Below are positions 1 through 6,942 of a stretch of DNA of 22,454 nt, piece after piece. The notes beneath the pieces are model-generated. The model did no database searches, was not told where the DNA came from, and saw only the letters and a list, made by a program, of their open reading frames with translations. Each line of letters starts with the position of its first letter. Position 1 is the stretch's first letter. The stretch covers positions 1 through 22,454 of the forward strand of contig NZ_JACOPK010000015.1 of the NCBI RefSeq assembly GCF_014288055.1, read 5' to 3'. The DNA comes from Agathobaculum hominis. GTDB lineage: Bacteria > Bacillota > Clostridia > Oscillospirales > Butyricicoccaceae. Position numbers and translations under genes: made by a program.

Positions 1-150
1 CCGCCTGCCGCTCTGATGAACAGGCCCTGTTTCAAAATTGGAAGAGGCAGGGCTTGGGTAGGTGTTGCCTTTTTACGGCCGGTACGGTGTAGTTGCACTG
101 TTTTTCTTCAAATTTTTTTGCATCATCTACTTGACTTCGTACCATTGGAC

Positions 151-1437
151 TTACAGGCGGCTCAGGATGCTGTCCGTGCGGCGCTGCACCTCAGCCTTTA
201 CCTTTTCGATGTCGATGGTCTTGAATTCGCCGTCGCGGTAGAGGACTTCGCCGTCCACCATGGTCATGCGGATGTCCGCGCCCTGCGCGGCATAGACCAC
301 GTTGCACGCCGCGCTGGTCATCGGGGTGAACTGCGGCGTATCCGTGTTCAGCACGCACAGGTCGGCGCGCATGCCGACGGCGAGCAGGCCGCTGTCGTCG
401 CGGCCCTGACTGAGCGCACCCGCCCGCGTTGCCGCATGGAGCACCTCAGCCGGAGTGATGATGGTCGGGTCGCGGAAATAGCCCTTGTAGACCACGCCGA
501 ACAGGTACATATCCTGCATGATGTTCAGATTGTTGTTGGACGCCGCGCCGTCCGTGCCGAGCGCGACATTGATGCCGCTCTCGAGCATCTTCGGCACGTT
601 CGCATAGCCCGAGGCCAGCTTGAGGTTGCTCGCCGGGCAGCACGCGACCGTCACGCCGTGTCTTTTCAGAATATCGAAATCCTCGTCCTCGAGCCAGACG
701 CAGTGCGCCGCCGTCGTCGGAGAATCAAAGATGCCGTGCTTCTCCATGTACGCCGCCGGGGTCAGGCCGTGGCGGCCTTTGCACTCCTCGTGCTCGGTCT
801 GCGTCTCGGACAGATGGATCTGGATGCGCGCACCGGTCTCACGGGCGTGCTGCGCGACCGCCTCGACGATCTTCGGGTTGGAGGTATACTCGCCGTGGAT
901 GCACAGATCACCGATCAGACGGCCGTTGTTCGCGCCGTTCCACTCGCCGCGCAGGCGCACGTTGTCGCGGTAGGCCGGCAGGTCGGTGTAGTCGCTGTCG
1001 TCGAACACGGTCAGGCCGCGGCTCAGATTGCACTTGATGCCGCTCTCGAGGATGGCCGGGACCATGCCGCCGAAGAAAAAGTACATATCCGAGAACGACG
1101 CCGTGCCGCTCGCGAGCATCTCCGAGATGGCGAGCAGCGTGCCGTAGTAGGCGGCCTCGTCGTCGATCTGATCCTCGAACGGGAATACCTTCTCCCCGAG
1201 CCAGCGCTGGAGCGGCAGATTCTCCGCGTAGCCGCGCAGCAGCGTCATGGGCGCATGGCTGTGGACGTTGTAGAAGGCGGGCATGAGCAGGCGGTGGCGG
1301 CCGTCATAGCGCTCGCCGAAGTCCTCCTCCGGCGCGGACGCGCCTATGTAGGCGATGCGGCCGTCCTTTACGCCGACATACTGATTTCTTTTCGTCTCAA
1401 ACTTTTCGTCCAGCAGGTCAATGTTGCAGAATAGCAT
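151..1437 (-). CDS. mtaD: 5-methylthioadenosine/S-adenosylhomocysteine deaminase (amidohydrolase)
   Basis: Cytosolic metal-dependent deaminase of the amidohydrolase superfamily (428 aa), expected to convert S-adenosylhomocysteine, methylthioadenosine or a related adenosine compound to the inosine form in methyl-cycle salvage. Visible ligand motifs are HSH (about residues 59-61, NVHSHAP), the His of HLSET, the His of AHCVW and the Asp of LGTDGAASNN, in family order. I choose the ATG at 1437 rather than the GTG at 1497 because AAGGAG lies at 1444-1449 and because residues encoded upstream belong to a decayed sigG. The length is normal for the family. The start overlaps the sigG fragment by 20 bases, so mtaD may be read from the same transcript. 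No convincing terminator follows the stop. The exact substrate cannot be fixed from sequence; guanine or chlorohydrolase-like relatives share the fold. Confidence 0.88.
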   Translation of the reverse strand: MLFCNIDLLDEKFETKRNQYVGVKDGRIAYIGASAPEEDFGERYDGRHRLLMPAFYNVHSHAPMTLLRGYAENLPLQRWLGEKVFPFEDQIDDEAAYYGTLLAISEMLASGTASFSDMYFFFGGMVPAILESGIKCNLSRGLTVFDDSDYTDLPAYRDNVRLRGEWNGANNGRLIGDLCIHGEYTSNPKIVEAVAQHARETGARIQIHLSETQTEHEECKGRHGLTPAAYMEKHGIFDSPTTAAHCVWLEDEDFDILKRHGVTVACCPASNLKLASGYANVPKMLESGINVALGTDGAASNNNLNIMQDMYLFGVVYKGYFRDPTIITPAEVLHAATRAGALSQGRDDSGLLAVGMRADLCVLNTDTPQFTPMTSAACNVVYAAQGADIRMTMVDGEVLYRDGEFKTIDIEKVKAEVQRRTDSILSRL

Positions 1438-1795
1438 AGTTTTCTCCTTTATATATGGTTTTCGCAGTCCTTTTATGATGTATCGGAGGATTTCCACAAG
1501 GCACGTTCATCGGCACGGCATAGGTGGAAAACCGCACGCCGAGCTCGGTGTTGAAATGGTCGATGGATTTCATCAGACCGATGCAGCCGACCTGAAACAG
1601 ATCGTCCGGCGACTCGCCCCTGTCGCGGAAGCGCTGCACGACGCTCAGAACGAGCCGCAGATTGCCGCGGATGAGCTCGTCCCGCGCTCCCCTGTCGCCC
1701 GCTGCGGCGCGTCTCAGCAGTGCGTCCGTCTGCGCGCCGGAATAGACGGGCAGCTCGGACGTATTCACTCCGCAGATCTCAACCTTTGCCTGCAT
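1418..1795 (-). pseudogene. sigG: Truncated sporulation sigma factor SigG (N-terminal third)
   Basis: The open frame encodes 125 aa. Residues 1-96 match the SigG N-terminus closely: VEICGVNTSELP at the start, GNLRLVLSVVQRF, then DLFQVGCIGLMKSIDHF and FSTYAVPM of sigma region 2. Full SigG is about 257 aa; the rest of region 2.4 and all of regions 3 and 4 are absent, so promoter binding and -35 recognition are missing. After VPM the frame reads unrelated residues, but the next frame reads EILRY, resembling SigG's EIRRYLRD, which points to a small indel followed by a larger deletion ending at the start of mtaD. An intact AGGAGGTC ribosome site precedes the ATG at 1795. It may still be translated as a stub. 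I call it a remnant; a complete sigG could exist elsewhere. Confidence 0.8.
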
Positions 1796-1921
1796 GAAAA
1801 AGACCTCCTGTCGCGTGCCGGGTCAAAAAAGTCCGGCAGTTCTATCAGCATTTTCCCCCTGCGGCAGGCGGAATATACCGACGGAATTTTTTCATGCGGC
1901 CGCGTTTTCGACCGTTTTTTC

Positions 1922-2413
1922 TTATAATTCGTGATAGTGCGGGATGATGTCCTCGTAATGGCCGTCCGGCATGAGAAAGCCGCCCGGGATGACGCCGAGC
2001 TGCTTGAAGCCGAGCCTGCGGTAAAGATGGAGCGCACTCGCGTTGGTCGCGACGACCGCGTTGAACTGGAGGATGCGGTAGCCGAGCGTCTTTCCCTGCG
2101 CCATGCTGTGCCGCACGAGCTGTTCGCCGATATGCCGGCCGCGCACGCCGTCCTTCACCGCATAGCTCGTGTTGCAGATATGGCCGCAGCGTCCGACGTT
2201 GTTCGGATGCAGGATGTACAGACCGACGATCTCGCCCGTCTCCGCGTCCTCCGCAAGGCCGGTGAACGACTGCGACCGGAAAAAGCTGTCCGCATTCTCC
2301 TCCGTCAGCTCCTCCCGCTGCGGAAAGGCCGCGCCGCCGCGCACAACCTCGTTCCATATCGCAGCTGCCGCGGCGGCGTCGTGTATCTGGTACTGTCTGA
2401 TCTCGATCTGCAT
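1922..2413 (-). CDS. GNAT family N-acetyltransferase
   Basis: A 163-aa acetyl-CoA-dependent acyltransferase of the GNAT fold. It shows the beta4 segment EIVGLYILHPN, the acetyl-CoA pyrophosphate loop region around VRGRHIGEQL (the R/Q-x-x-G-x-G/A motif, here RGRHIG), and the C-terminal ALHLYRRLGFKQLGVIPG strand-helix typical of these enzymes. The start at 2413 is preceded by AAGGAG at normal distance; the upstream extension of the open frame runs through the promoter and is not coding. It has its own extended -10 promoter and is divergent from the M42 operon. About 125 bases separate it from the sigG remnant. The acceptor substrate is unknown; similar proteins are often annotated as resistance or small-molecule acetyltransferases without proof. 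Confidence 0.85.
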   Translation of the reverse strand: MQIEIRQYQIHDAAAAAAIWNEVVRGGAAFPQREELTEENADSFFRSQSFTGLAEDAETGEIVGLYILHPNNVGRCGHICNTSYAVKDGVRGRHIGEQLVRHSMAQGKTLGYRILQFNAVVATNASALHLYRRLGFKQLGVIPGGFLMPDGHYEDIIPHYHEL

Positions 2414-2446
2414 CGCTGTGCACTCCTTTTGCTTTTGCCTGCTTAC

Positions 2447-2455
2447 AGTATAGCA
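2447..2455 (-). promoter_or_regulatory. Extended -10 promoter for the GNAT gene
   Basis: Reading the minus strand, TGC is followed by TATACT, an extended -10 element, about 34 bases before the GNAT start. The -35 region is poor, which fits an extended -10 promoter. It lies back to back with the M42 operon promoter. Confidence 0.5.
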
Positions 2456-2501
2456 TATCCCACGCGAAAATGGAATTGCCGGGCGAATTTTACGTCGGCT
2501 C

Positions 2502-2530
2502 TTGTGAAATCTACCGCAGACGTATATAAT
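2502..2530 (+). promoter_or_regulatory. Sigma-A promoter of the M42 peptidase operon
   Basis: TTGTGA at 2502-2507, a 17-base spacer, then a perfect TATAAT at 2525-2530. The predicted transcript begins about 30 bases before the TTG start of the first peptidase, leaving a short leader that holds AAAGGAGG at 2552-2559. Confidence 0.8.
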
Positions 2531-2566
2531 AGATGCGTACAACAGTCTATTAAAGGAGGAATTTCC

Positions 2567-3601
2567 TTGCAGTTAGAACAAACTCTGCGGACGCTCACCG
2601 CGCTGCCTGCGGTCAGCGGTCACGAAGCGCAGGCGGCCGAGGCTGTGGCTGAGCTGTTCCGTCCGTACTGCGACACGGTCGAAGTAGACAAAAACGGCAA
2701 TATGCTCGGTTTCAGATCCTGCGGACGCAAAAACGCAAAGACCGTGCTGCTCGACGCGCATCTCGACCAGATCGGCTTTCTCGTGACCGAGGTGCTGGAC
2801 GGCGGCTTTGTCCGCTTCGCGCCGGTCGGCGGCGTCGATCCGCGCATGCTGCTCGGCGGCGAGGTCACGCTGCTCGCAGACGAGCCGCTCTACGGCGTCG
2901 TCTCCTGCATGCCGCCCCATCTGCTGAAGGCCGGCGAGCAGGACAAGGCCGTGCCCGTCAGCGAGATGGCGATCGACACCGGTCTCCTCGACGCCAAGAG
3001 CCGCATCCGTGTCGGCACGCCCATCGTGTTCGGTCAGACGCCGATTTCGCTCGCGGGCGATCAGCTCTGCAGCAAATGTCTGGATGACCGCGCCGGCATC
3101 GCGTCCATCCTGCTCGCGATGAAGCAGCTCAAAAAGGGCAAAAAGCTGCGCTGCAACATCGCAGTGCTCATCAGCGCACAGGAGGAGGTCACCGGCCTCG
3201 GCGCACAGACCGGTGCGTTCGCCGTGCAGCCGGAATACGCCATCGCGGTAGACGTGACCCACGGCAGGACGCCGGACGGCCCGTCGGACGGCGTGTTCGA
3301 CCTCGGCAGCGGCGCCGCCATCGGCATGGGCCCCAACCTGCACCGCGGCCTGACAAAGGCGCTCATCCGGACCGCCAAGGCCAACGACATCGACTATTCG
3401 CTCGAGATCATGGAGGGCGACACCGGCACGAACGCCTGGACGATGCAGATCGTCGGACGCGGCATCGCGTGCGCGCTGCTGTCCATTCCGCAGAAATACA
3501 TGCACACGCCGGTCGAGGTCGTCTCGCTTGCCGACGTAGAGGCGGTCGCGGACCTCATGGCGGCGTTCCTGCGCGAATTTGACGGGGAGGTGAAGGTATG
3601 A
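2567..3601 (+). CDS. M42 family metallopeptidase, paralogue 1
   Basis: A 344-aa cytosolic aminopeptidase of the M42 family (glutamyl aminopeptidase / TET type), expected to bind two metal ions and assemble into a hollow dodecamer that trims peptides. Metal and catalytic motifs are present in order: AHLDQIG (His about 65), LDDRAG, QEEVTG (catalytic Glu pair), AVDVTHG and the late His of MHTPVE. The start is the TTG at 2567, chosen because AAAGGAGG sits at the right spacing and homology begins here; no in-frame ATG fits. The stop overlaps the next start (ATGA). It is the least similar of the three to the others around the last His. Substrate preference cannot be read from sequence. Confidence 0.9.
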   Translation: MQLEQTLRTLTALPAVSGHEAQAAEAVAELFRPYCDTVEVDKNGNMLGFRSCGRKNAKTVLLDAHLDQIGFLVTEVLDGGFVRFAPVGGVDPRMLLGGEVTLLADEPLYGVVSCMPPHLLKAGEQDKAVPVSEMAIDTGLLDAKSRIRVGTPIVFGQTPISLAGDQLCSKCLDDRAGIASILLAMKQLKKGKKLRCNIAVLISAQEEVTGLGAQTGAFAVQPEYAIAVDVTHGRTPDGPSDGVFDLGSGAAIGMGPNLHRGLTKALIRTAKANDIDYSLEIMEGDTGTNAWTMQIVGRGIACALLSIPQKYMHTPVEVVSLADVEAVADLMAAFLREFDGEVKV

Positions 3602-4620
3602 TCGAACTGATGAAGGAACTGTGCGCACTGCCCGGCCCGTCCGGCTGTGAGGACGCGGTGCGTGCGTTCGTGCTCAAAAGGGTCAAGCCCTTCGCGGACG
3701 AGATCCGGACCGACGCCATCGGCAACGTGATGGTCTTCCGCAAGGGCAGAAAGGCGCTCGACCGTCCGGTCGCCGTGTGCGCACACATGGACGAGGTCGG
3801 CGTGATCATCAAAAAGATCACCGAGGACGGCATGCTGAAATTCGGCTTTGTCGGCGGCGTTGATCCGCGCGTTGTCATCGGCCGTCCGGTGCGCTTCGGT
3901 GATGTTTCGGGCGTCATCGGCATCAAGGCCGTCCATCTGACGACCGCCGCCGAGCGCCGCACCATGCCGAAAACAAAAAATCTCTATATCGACATCGGCG
4001 CGACGAGCCGCGCTGCCGCGGAAAAGCTGGTATCGCTCGGCGATTACGGCGTATTCGACTCCGCTGTTGTCGAGTTCGGCGACGGCCTAATCAAGGCCAA
4101 GGCGATCGACGACCGTGTCGGCTGCGCCGCTCTGCTCCGCCTGCTCGAGGACGAGCCGCCCGTCGACACCTGGTTCTGCTTCACCGTGCAGGAGGAAACC
4201 GGCCTGCGCGGCGCGGCGAGCATGGCGTTCGCACTCGATCCGGGCTTTGCAATGGTGCTCGAGGGTACGACGGCGGCCGACCTCGCCGAGGTCGAGGGCG
4301 CTGACGCGGTCTGCCGCGTGCGCGGCGGCGTTGTGCTGCCGTTCATGGACGGCGCGACCATTTACGACGCGGCGCTGTTCGAGCTGCTGCGCGACGCCTG
4401 CATCAGGCGCGGCATCCCGTGGCAGACCAAGACCCGTGTTGCCGGCGGTACGGATGCCGGACGCATTCACAGGAGCCGTGCCGGTGTGCGCGTATGCGCC
4501 GCAGCGGCTCCGGTACGCTATATCCACTCGCCGTCCTCTGTGGCGGCAAAGGCCGACTGCGAGGCAGTCCTCGCGGCCGCCCGTGCATTTCTTGAAGAAC
4601 TCGGAGGGGACGACGAATGA
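3598..4620 (+). CDS. M42 family metallopeptidase, paralogue 2
   Basis: A 340-aa M42 aminopeptidase and second gene of the operon, translationally coupled to its neighbours by ATGA overlaps at both ends. Motifs are AHMDEVG (His about 63), IDDRVG, QEETGLRG, and the final His in RYIHSPSS. At the position where paralogues 1 and 3 have AVDVT it reads VLEGTTAAD, so one metal ligand is Glu instead of Asp; this is a known variation among M42 enzymes but separates this copy from its neighbours and suggests another substrate range or metal affinity. The length is full. It could be homo- or hetero-oligomeric with the flanking paralogues; that is inference from co-transcription. Confidence 0.9.
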   Translation: MIELMKELCALPGPSGCEDAVRAFVLKRVKPFADEIRTDAIGNVMVFRKGRKALDRPVAVCAHMDEVGVIIKKITEDGMLKFGFVGGVDPRVVIGRPVRFGDVSGVIGIKAVHLTTAAERRTMPKTKNLYIDIGATSRAAAEKLVSLGDYGVFDSAVVEFGDGLIKAKAIDDRVGCAALLRLLEDEPPVDTWFCFTVQEETGLRGAASMAFALDPGFAMVLEGTTAADLAEVEGADAVCRVRGGVVLPFMDGATIYDAALFELLRDACIRRGIPWQTKTRVAGGTDAGRIHRSRAGVRVCAAAAPVRYIHSPSSVAAKADCEAVLAAARAFLEELGGDDE

Positions 4621-5612
4621 GCAAGGTTTTTGATTTATGGAAGGAAGTAGGCGGCGCATTCGGCCCGTCCGGCCGCGAGGATGCGGTACGCGAGACCATC
4701 GCAGGCATCGCAGGCGCGTATATTGACGACATTACGACCGACGCGCTCGGCAACCTGATCTGCCGCAAAAAGGGCGCCGGCAAAAAGGTGCTGTTCGCCG
4801 CGCACATGGACTCGATTGGCGTTGTCGCGACCTATATCGACGAGAACGGCTTTATCCGCTTCTCGCAGATCGGCGGCCTGTACTACGCGGATCTCGTGAA
4901 CATCACCGTCCGCTTCGCCAACGGCACGCGCGGCGTCATCTCCTTCGAGGAAAAGACCCCGATGAAGGACATGACCCTCGCGCATATGTTCATCGACATC
5001 GGCGCAAAGAACGCCGAGGAGGCGCGAAAGCTCGTCCAGATCGGCGACTTTGCCGTATTCGAAGCGCCGCGCTTCGAGCAGAACGGCGTGCTCTGCGGCC
5101 CGTACCTCGACAACCGCATCGGCTGCGTGACGCTCCTGCTGATGATGGAGCAGCTGGCGGAGACCGAGACCGAAAACGACCTGTATTTCGTGTTCACGGC
5201 ACAGGAGGAGGTCGGTCTGCGCGGCGCAGGCGCGGCGGCGTTCGCGGTCGAGCCGGATGTAGCGATCGCCGTTGACGTGACCGACACAGGCGACCTGCCC
5301 GAGATGAAGACCGCGATGGCGGTCGAGATGGGCGGCGGCCCGGCCGTCAAGGTCATGGACCGCTCGGTCATCTGCTCTCCTGCGGTCTGCGCCGGCCTCG
5401 AAAAGGCGGCGGAGCTGCTCGGCATTTCCACGCAGCGTGAAATCCTCCAGTGCGGCGGCACGGATACTGCGGCGCTCCAGAAGGCGCGCGCAGGCGTCGC
5501 GGCCGGTGCGGTCTCCATCCCGACCCGCTATATCCACTCCCCGAGCGAGATGTGCGCGGTCTCCGATGTTGAGCAGTCGGCCGCTCTGCTTGCGAAATTC
5601 GCCGTTCTGTAA
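4617..5612 (+). CDS. M42 family metallopeptidase, paralogue 3
   Basis: A 331-aa M42 aminopeptidase and last gene of the operon. Motifs are AHMDSIG (His about 63), LDNRIG, QEEVGLRGAG, AVDVTDTGD and RYIHSPSE, so all expected ligands are present. The ATG at 4617 overlaps the preceding stop by four bases. It is followed about 100 bases later by a strong terminator. Three co-expressed paralogues point to an intracellular peptide-degradation set with different specificities, or to mixed TET complexes of the kind seen in archaea; the sequence cannot decide which. Confidence 0.9.
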   Translation: MSKVFDLWKEVGGAFGPSGREDAVRETIAGIAGAYIDDITTDALGNLICRKKGAGKKVLFAAHMDSIGVVATYIDENGFIRFSQIGGLYYADLVNITVRFANGTRGVISFEEKTPMKDMTLAHMFIDIGAKNAEEARKLVQIGDFAVFEAPRFEQNGVLCGPYLDNRIGCVTLLLMMEQLAETETENDLYFVFTAQEEVGLRGAGAAAFAVEPDVAIAVDVTDTGDLPEMKTAMAVEMGGGPAVKVMDRSVICSPAVCAGLEKAAELLGISTQREILQCGGTDTAALQKARAGVAAGAVSIPTRYIHSPSEMCAVSDVEQSAALLAKFAVL

Positions 5613-5714
5613 CCATCGGGAATTTCAAACATTAAATTTTTCGTTGTTCGCCGCTTCACTTTTGTGAACAATGAACGATGACAAAGGCGCCGTTCTGCGG
5701 TAATATAAATACAG

Positions 5715-5766
5715 CAGCAAGGAAGCTGGACCCAATGTGGGCGTTCGGTTCCTTGCTGTTTTTTTT
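5715..5766 (+). terminator. Terminator of the M42 operon
   Basis: A perfect 10-bp stem (CAGCAAGGAA at 5715-5724, TTCCTTGCTG at 5749-5758) is followed by eight T. The 24-base loop itself contains a short CCCA/TGGG inner hairpin. It ends transcription from 2530. Confidence 0.9.
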
Positions 5767-5769
5767 GAC

Positions 5770-5888
5770 TGTCGCGAAACTAACGTTTCGCCGACAATCA
5801 GTGTTCTGACTACGCAGAACACGAGTCGTCCGAAAGTTCCCATTCTATTTCATGCGCGCTGCCGCGCGACTGCGTGATTGCATGAAAT
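5770..5888 (+). repeat. Multi-hairpin intergenic repeat, copy 1
   Basis: The segment is a string of inverted repeats: hairpin A at 5770-5796 (TGTCGCGAAAC / GTTTCGCCGACA), hairpin B at 5801-5822 (GTGTTCTG / CAGAACAC), a GAAAGTTCCC block at 5832-5841, and hairpin D at 5847-5888 (ATTTCATGC / GCATGAAAT enclosing a GC-rich core). The same blocks in the same order occur inverted at 7670-7886. It starts four bases after the T-run of the M42 terminator. No coding capacity or transposase is seen. It could be a non-autonomous mobile repeat or a structured RNA. Confidence 0.75.
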
Positions 5889-5908
5889 GAGCTTCATCGA
5901 CAGTCTGA

Positions 5909-5943
5909 CCTTTTCCTCTTTATCCTCTTTTCCCTTTTTGCCC
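5909..5943 (+). other. Polypyrimidine tract
   Basis: Thirty-three of 35 bases are C or T (purines only at 5922 and 5940). It lies in the 495-base non-coding stretch between the M42 operon and spoIIGA, between repeat copy 1 and the orphan terminator. Function unknown. Confidence 0.5.
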
Positions 5944-5970
5944 ACATCTTACTTACATACTACTCTTTGT

Positions 5971-6020
5971 CCGAGGCCGTTTCATCTCTTCACAGGTGAA
6001 GCGGCTTCGGGCAATTTTTT
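5971..6020 (+). terminator. Orphan terminator upstream of spoIIGA
   Basis: A 14-bp stem (5971-5984 with 5997-6010, two G-U pairs), a 12-base loop and six T at 6015-6020. It faces the same way as spoIIGA but no gene precedes it since the M42 terminator at 5766. It either ends a short untranslated RNA from this gap, acts as a second M42 terminator, or works as an attenuator ahead of spoIIGA. Confidence 0.8.
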
Positions 6021-6107
6021 CTGCTTTTTCGCGCTTCCCGTTTTCGGCATCACCTGCCCCGCCTGCCGTGGTAAGATAGACGTACCGAATGAGAGGGGGC
6101 GGCGGCT

Positions 6108-6929
6108 GTGGTCGTGTATCTCGATGTGCTGTTTTTCACGAACGTGCTGATGGACTGGATAACGCTGCTCGCGGCGGCGCGGCTCGGCGGCGCAACGGTC
6201 AGACAGGGGCGGCTTGCTCTCGCCTCACTGCTCGGCGGCCTGTATGCCGCAGGGGCGGCGCTGCTCCCTCTGCTTGCCGCTCTGCCCGTGCGCATACTCG
6301 CAGGCGCGACGCTCTGCCTTGCGGCGTTCTGCGGCGAACGGGCGCTTTTGCGGCTCGGCGGCCTGTATTTTCTGACCGCCGCCGCATTCGCCGGACTCGC
6401 CGCTGCGCTCGGCGCGGTCTCGGAACGGCGGCTGCTGTTCGGCGCAGGGTATTACTTTGCCGTTCCGCTGCGTCTGCTGCTGCTCGCGGCGGCGCTCGGC
6501 TACACGCTCAGCGGCATCCTGCTGCGCGGCGACGCAAAGCACGGCTCCATACAGCGCGACATCCGTCCGCTCACCATATGCTTTTCCGGCCGCGAACGGC
6601 GCGTGCGCGTGCTGGAGGACACCGGCCACTCGCTGACCGAGCCGGTCTCGGGAAAGCCGGTGCTCATTCTGTGCCGCGGCGAGGCGGCGCTGCTGCTGAA
6701 CGACCCGCTCGACGGCGATGCCGCGCATCAGCTCACCGCCCTGCCGGCCGAGACGGCGGCGCACTGCGGTCTCGTGCCATACCGCGCCGTCGGGACAGAG
6801 AGCGGCCTGCTGCTGTATTTCCGCCCGGACCGCGTGCTGGAGGCCGACGGAAAAACGCTCGACTGCGTGTGCGCCGCCGGTCCGCCCGGCTTCGAGTCCG
6901 GACAGTACGAGGGCCTGATCTGTGTGTGA
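6108..6929 (+). CDS. spoIIGA: Sporulation sigma-E processing peptidase SpoIIGA
   Basis: A 273-aa membrane-embedded aspartic protease that removes the pro-sequence of SigE at the forespore septum once signalled by SpoIIR. Residues 1-140 form a hydrophobic N-terminal half with about five membrane segments; the C-terminal cytosolic half has the catalytic motif LEDTGHSLTEP (Asp about 171), matching the D-S/T-G-N/H-x-L motif of the family, which acts as a dimer. The GTG at 6108 is chosen because it follows AGAGGGGG and begins the first membrane segment. The gene lies 13 bases before sigE, the standard arrangement. In Bacillus it is activated by Spo0A; here only one 6-of-7 match to a 0A box (near 5894-5901, minus strand) was noticed, and I do not consider it reliable. 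A weak -10 (TAAGAT at 6072) is the only promoter trace. Confidence 0.9.
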   Translation: MVVYLDVLFFTNVLMDWITLLAAARLGGATVRQGRLALASLLGGLYAAGAALLPLLAALPVRILAGATLCLAAFCGERALLRLGGLYFLTAAAFAGLAAALGAVSERRLLFGAGYYFAVPLRLLLLAAALGYTLSGILLRGDAKHGSIQRDIRPLTICFSGRERRVRVLEDTGHSLTEPVSGKPVLILCRGEAALLLNDPLDGDAAHQLTALPAETAAHCGLVPYRAVGTESGLLLYFRPDRVLEADGKTLDCVCAAGPPGFESGQYEGLICV

Positions 6930-6942
6930 AAGGGAGAAAATC

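Noticed and set aside
1..150. Possible partial gene at the left edge (a minus-strand GTG frame from 98 stays open to the edge)
   Set aside because: No ribosome site, no recognisable residues and a stop shortly upstream in the same frame; too short to support. A GCCCTG/CAGGGC inverted repeat here has no U-run and is not a terminator.
16..1434. Long plus-strand open frame opposite mtaD
   Set aside because: It mirrors a clear enzyme gene in GC-rich DNA and encodes low-complexity Arg/Ala/Val/His-rich sequence with no family motif; similar antisense frames occur opposite the atp genes, the M42 genes, dacF and the aminotransferase.
5625..5843. 72-aa minus-strand frame between the M42 operon and spoIIGA
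   Set aside because: It crosses the M42 terminator hairpin and repeat hairpins A and B, with no ribosome site or homology.
5894..5901. Spo0A box-like TGTCGAT on the minus strand before spoIIGA
   Set aside because: One 6-of-7 match to a seven-base motif about 200 bases from the start is expected by chance, and TGTCG also occurs inside repeat hairpin A.
5878..6150. 90-aa plus-strand frame before spoIIGA
   Set aside because: It runs through the polypyrimidine tract and the orphan terminator and overlaps the spoIIGA start; composition is Phe/Ser/Cys-rich as expected from C/T-rich DNA.
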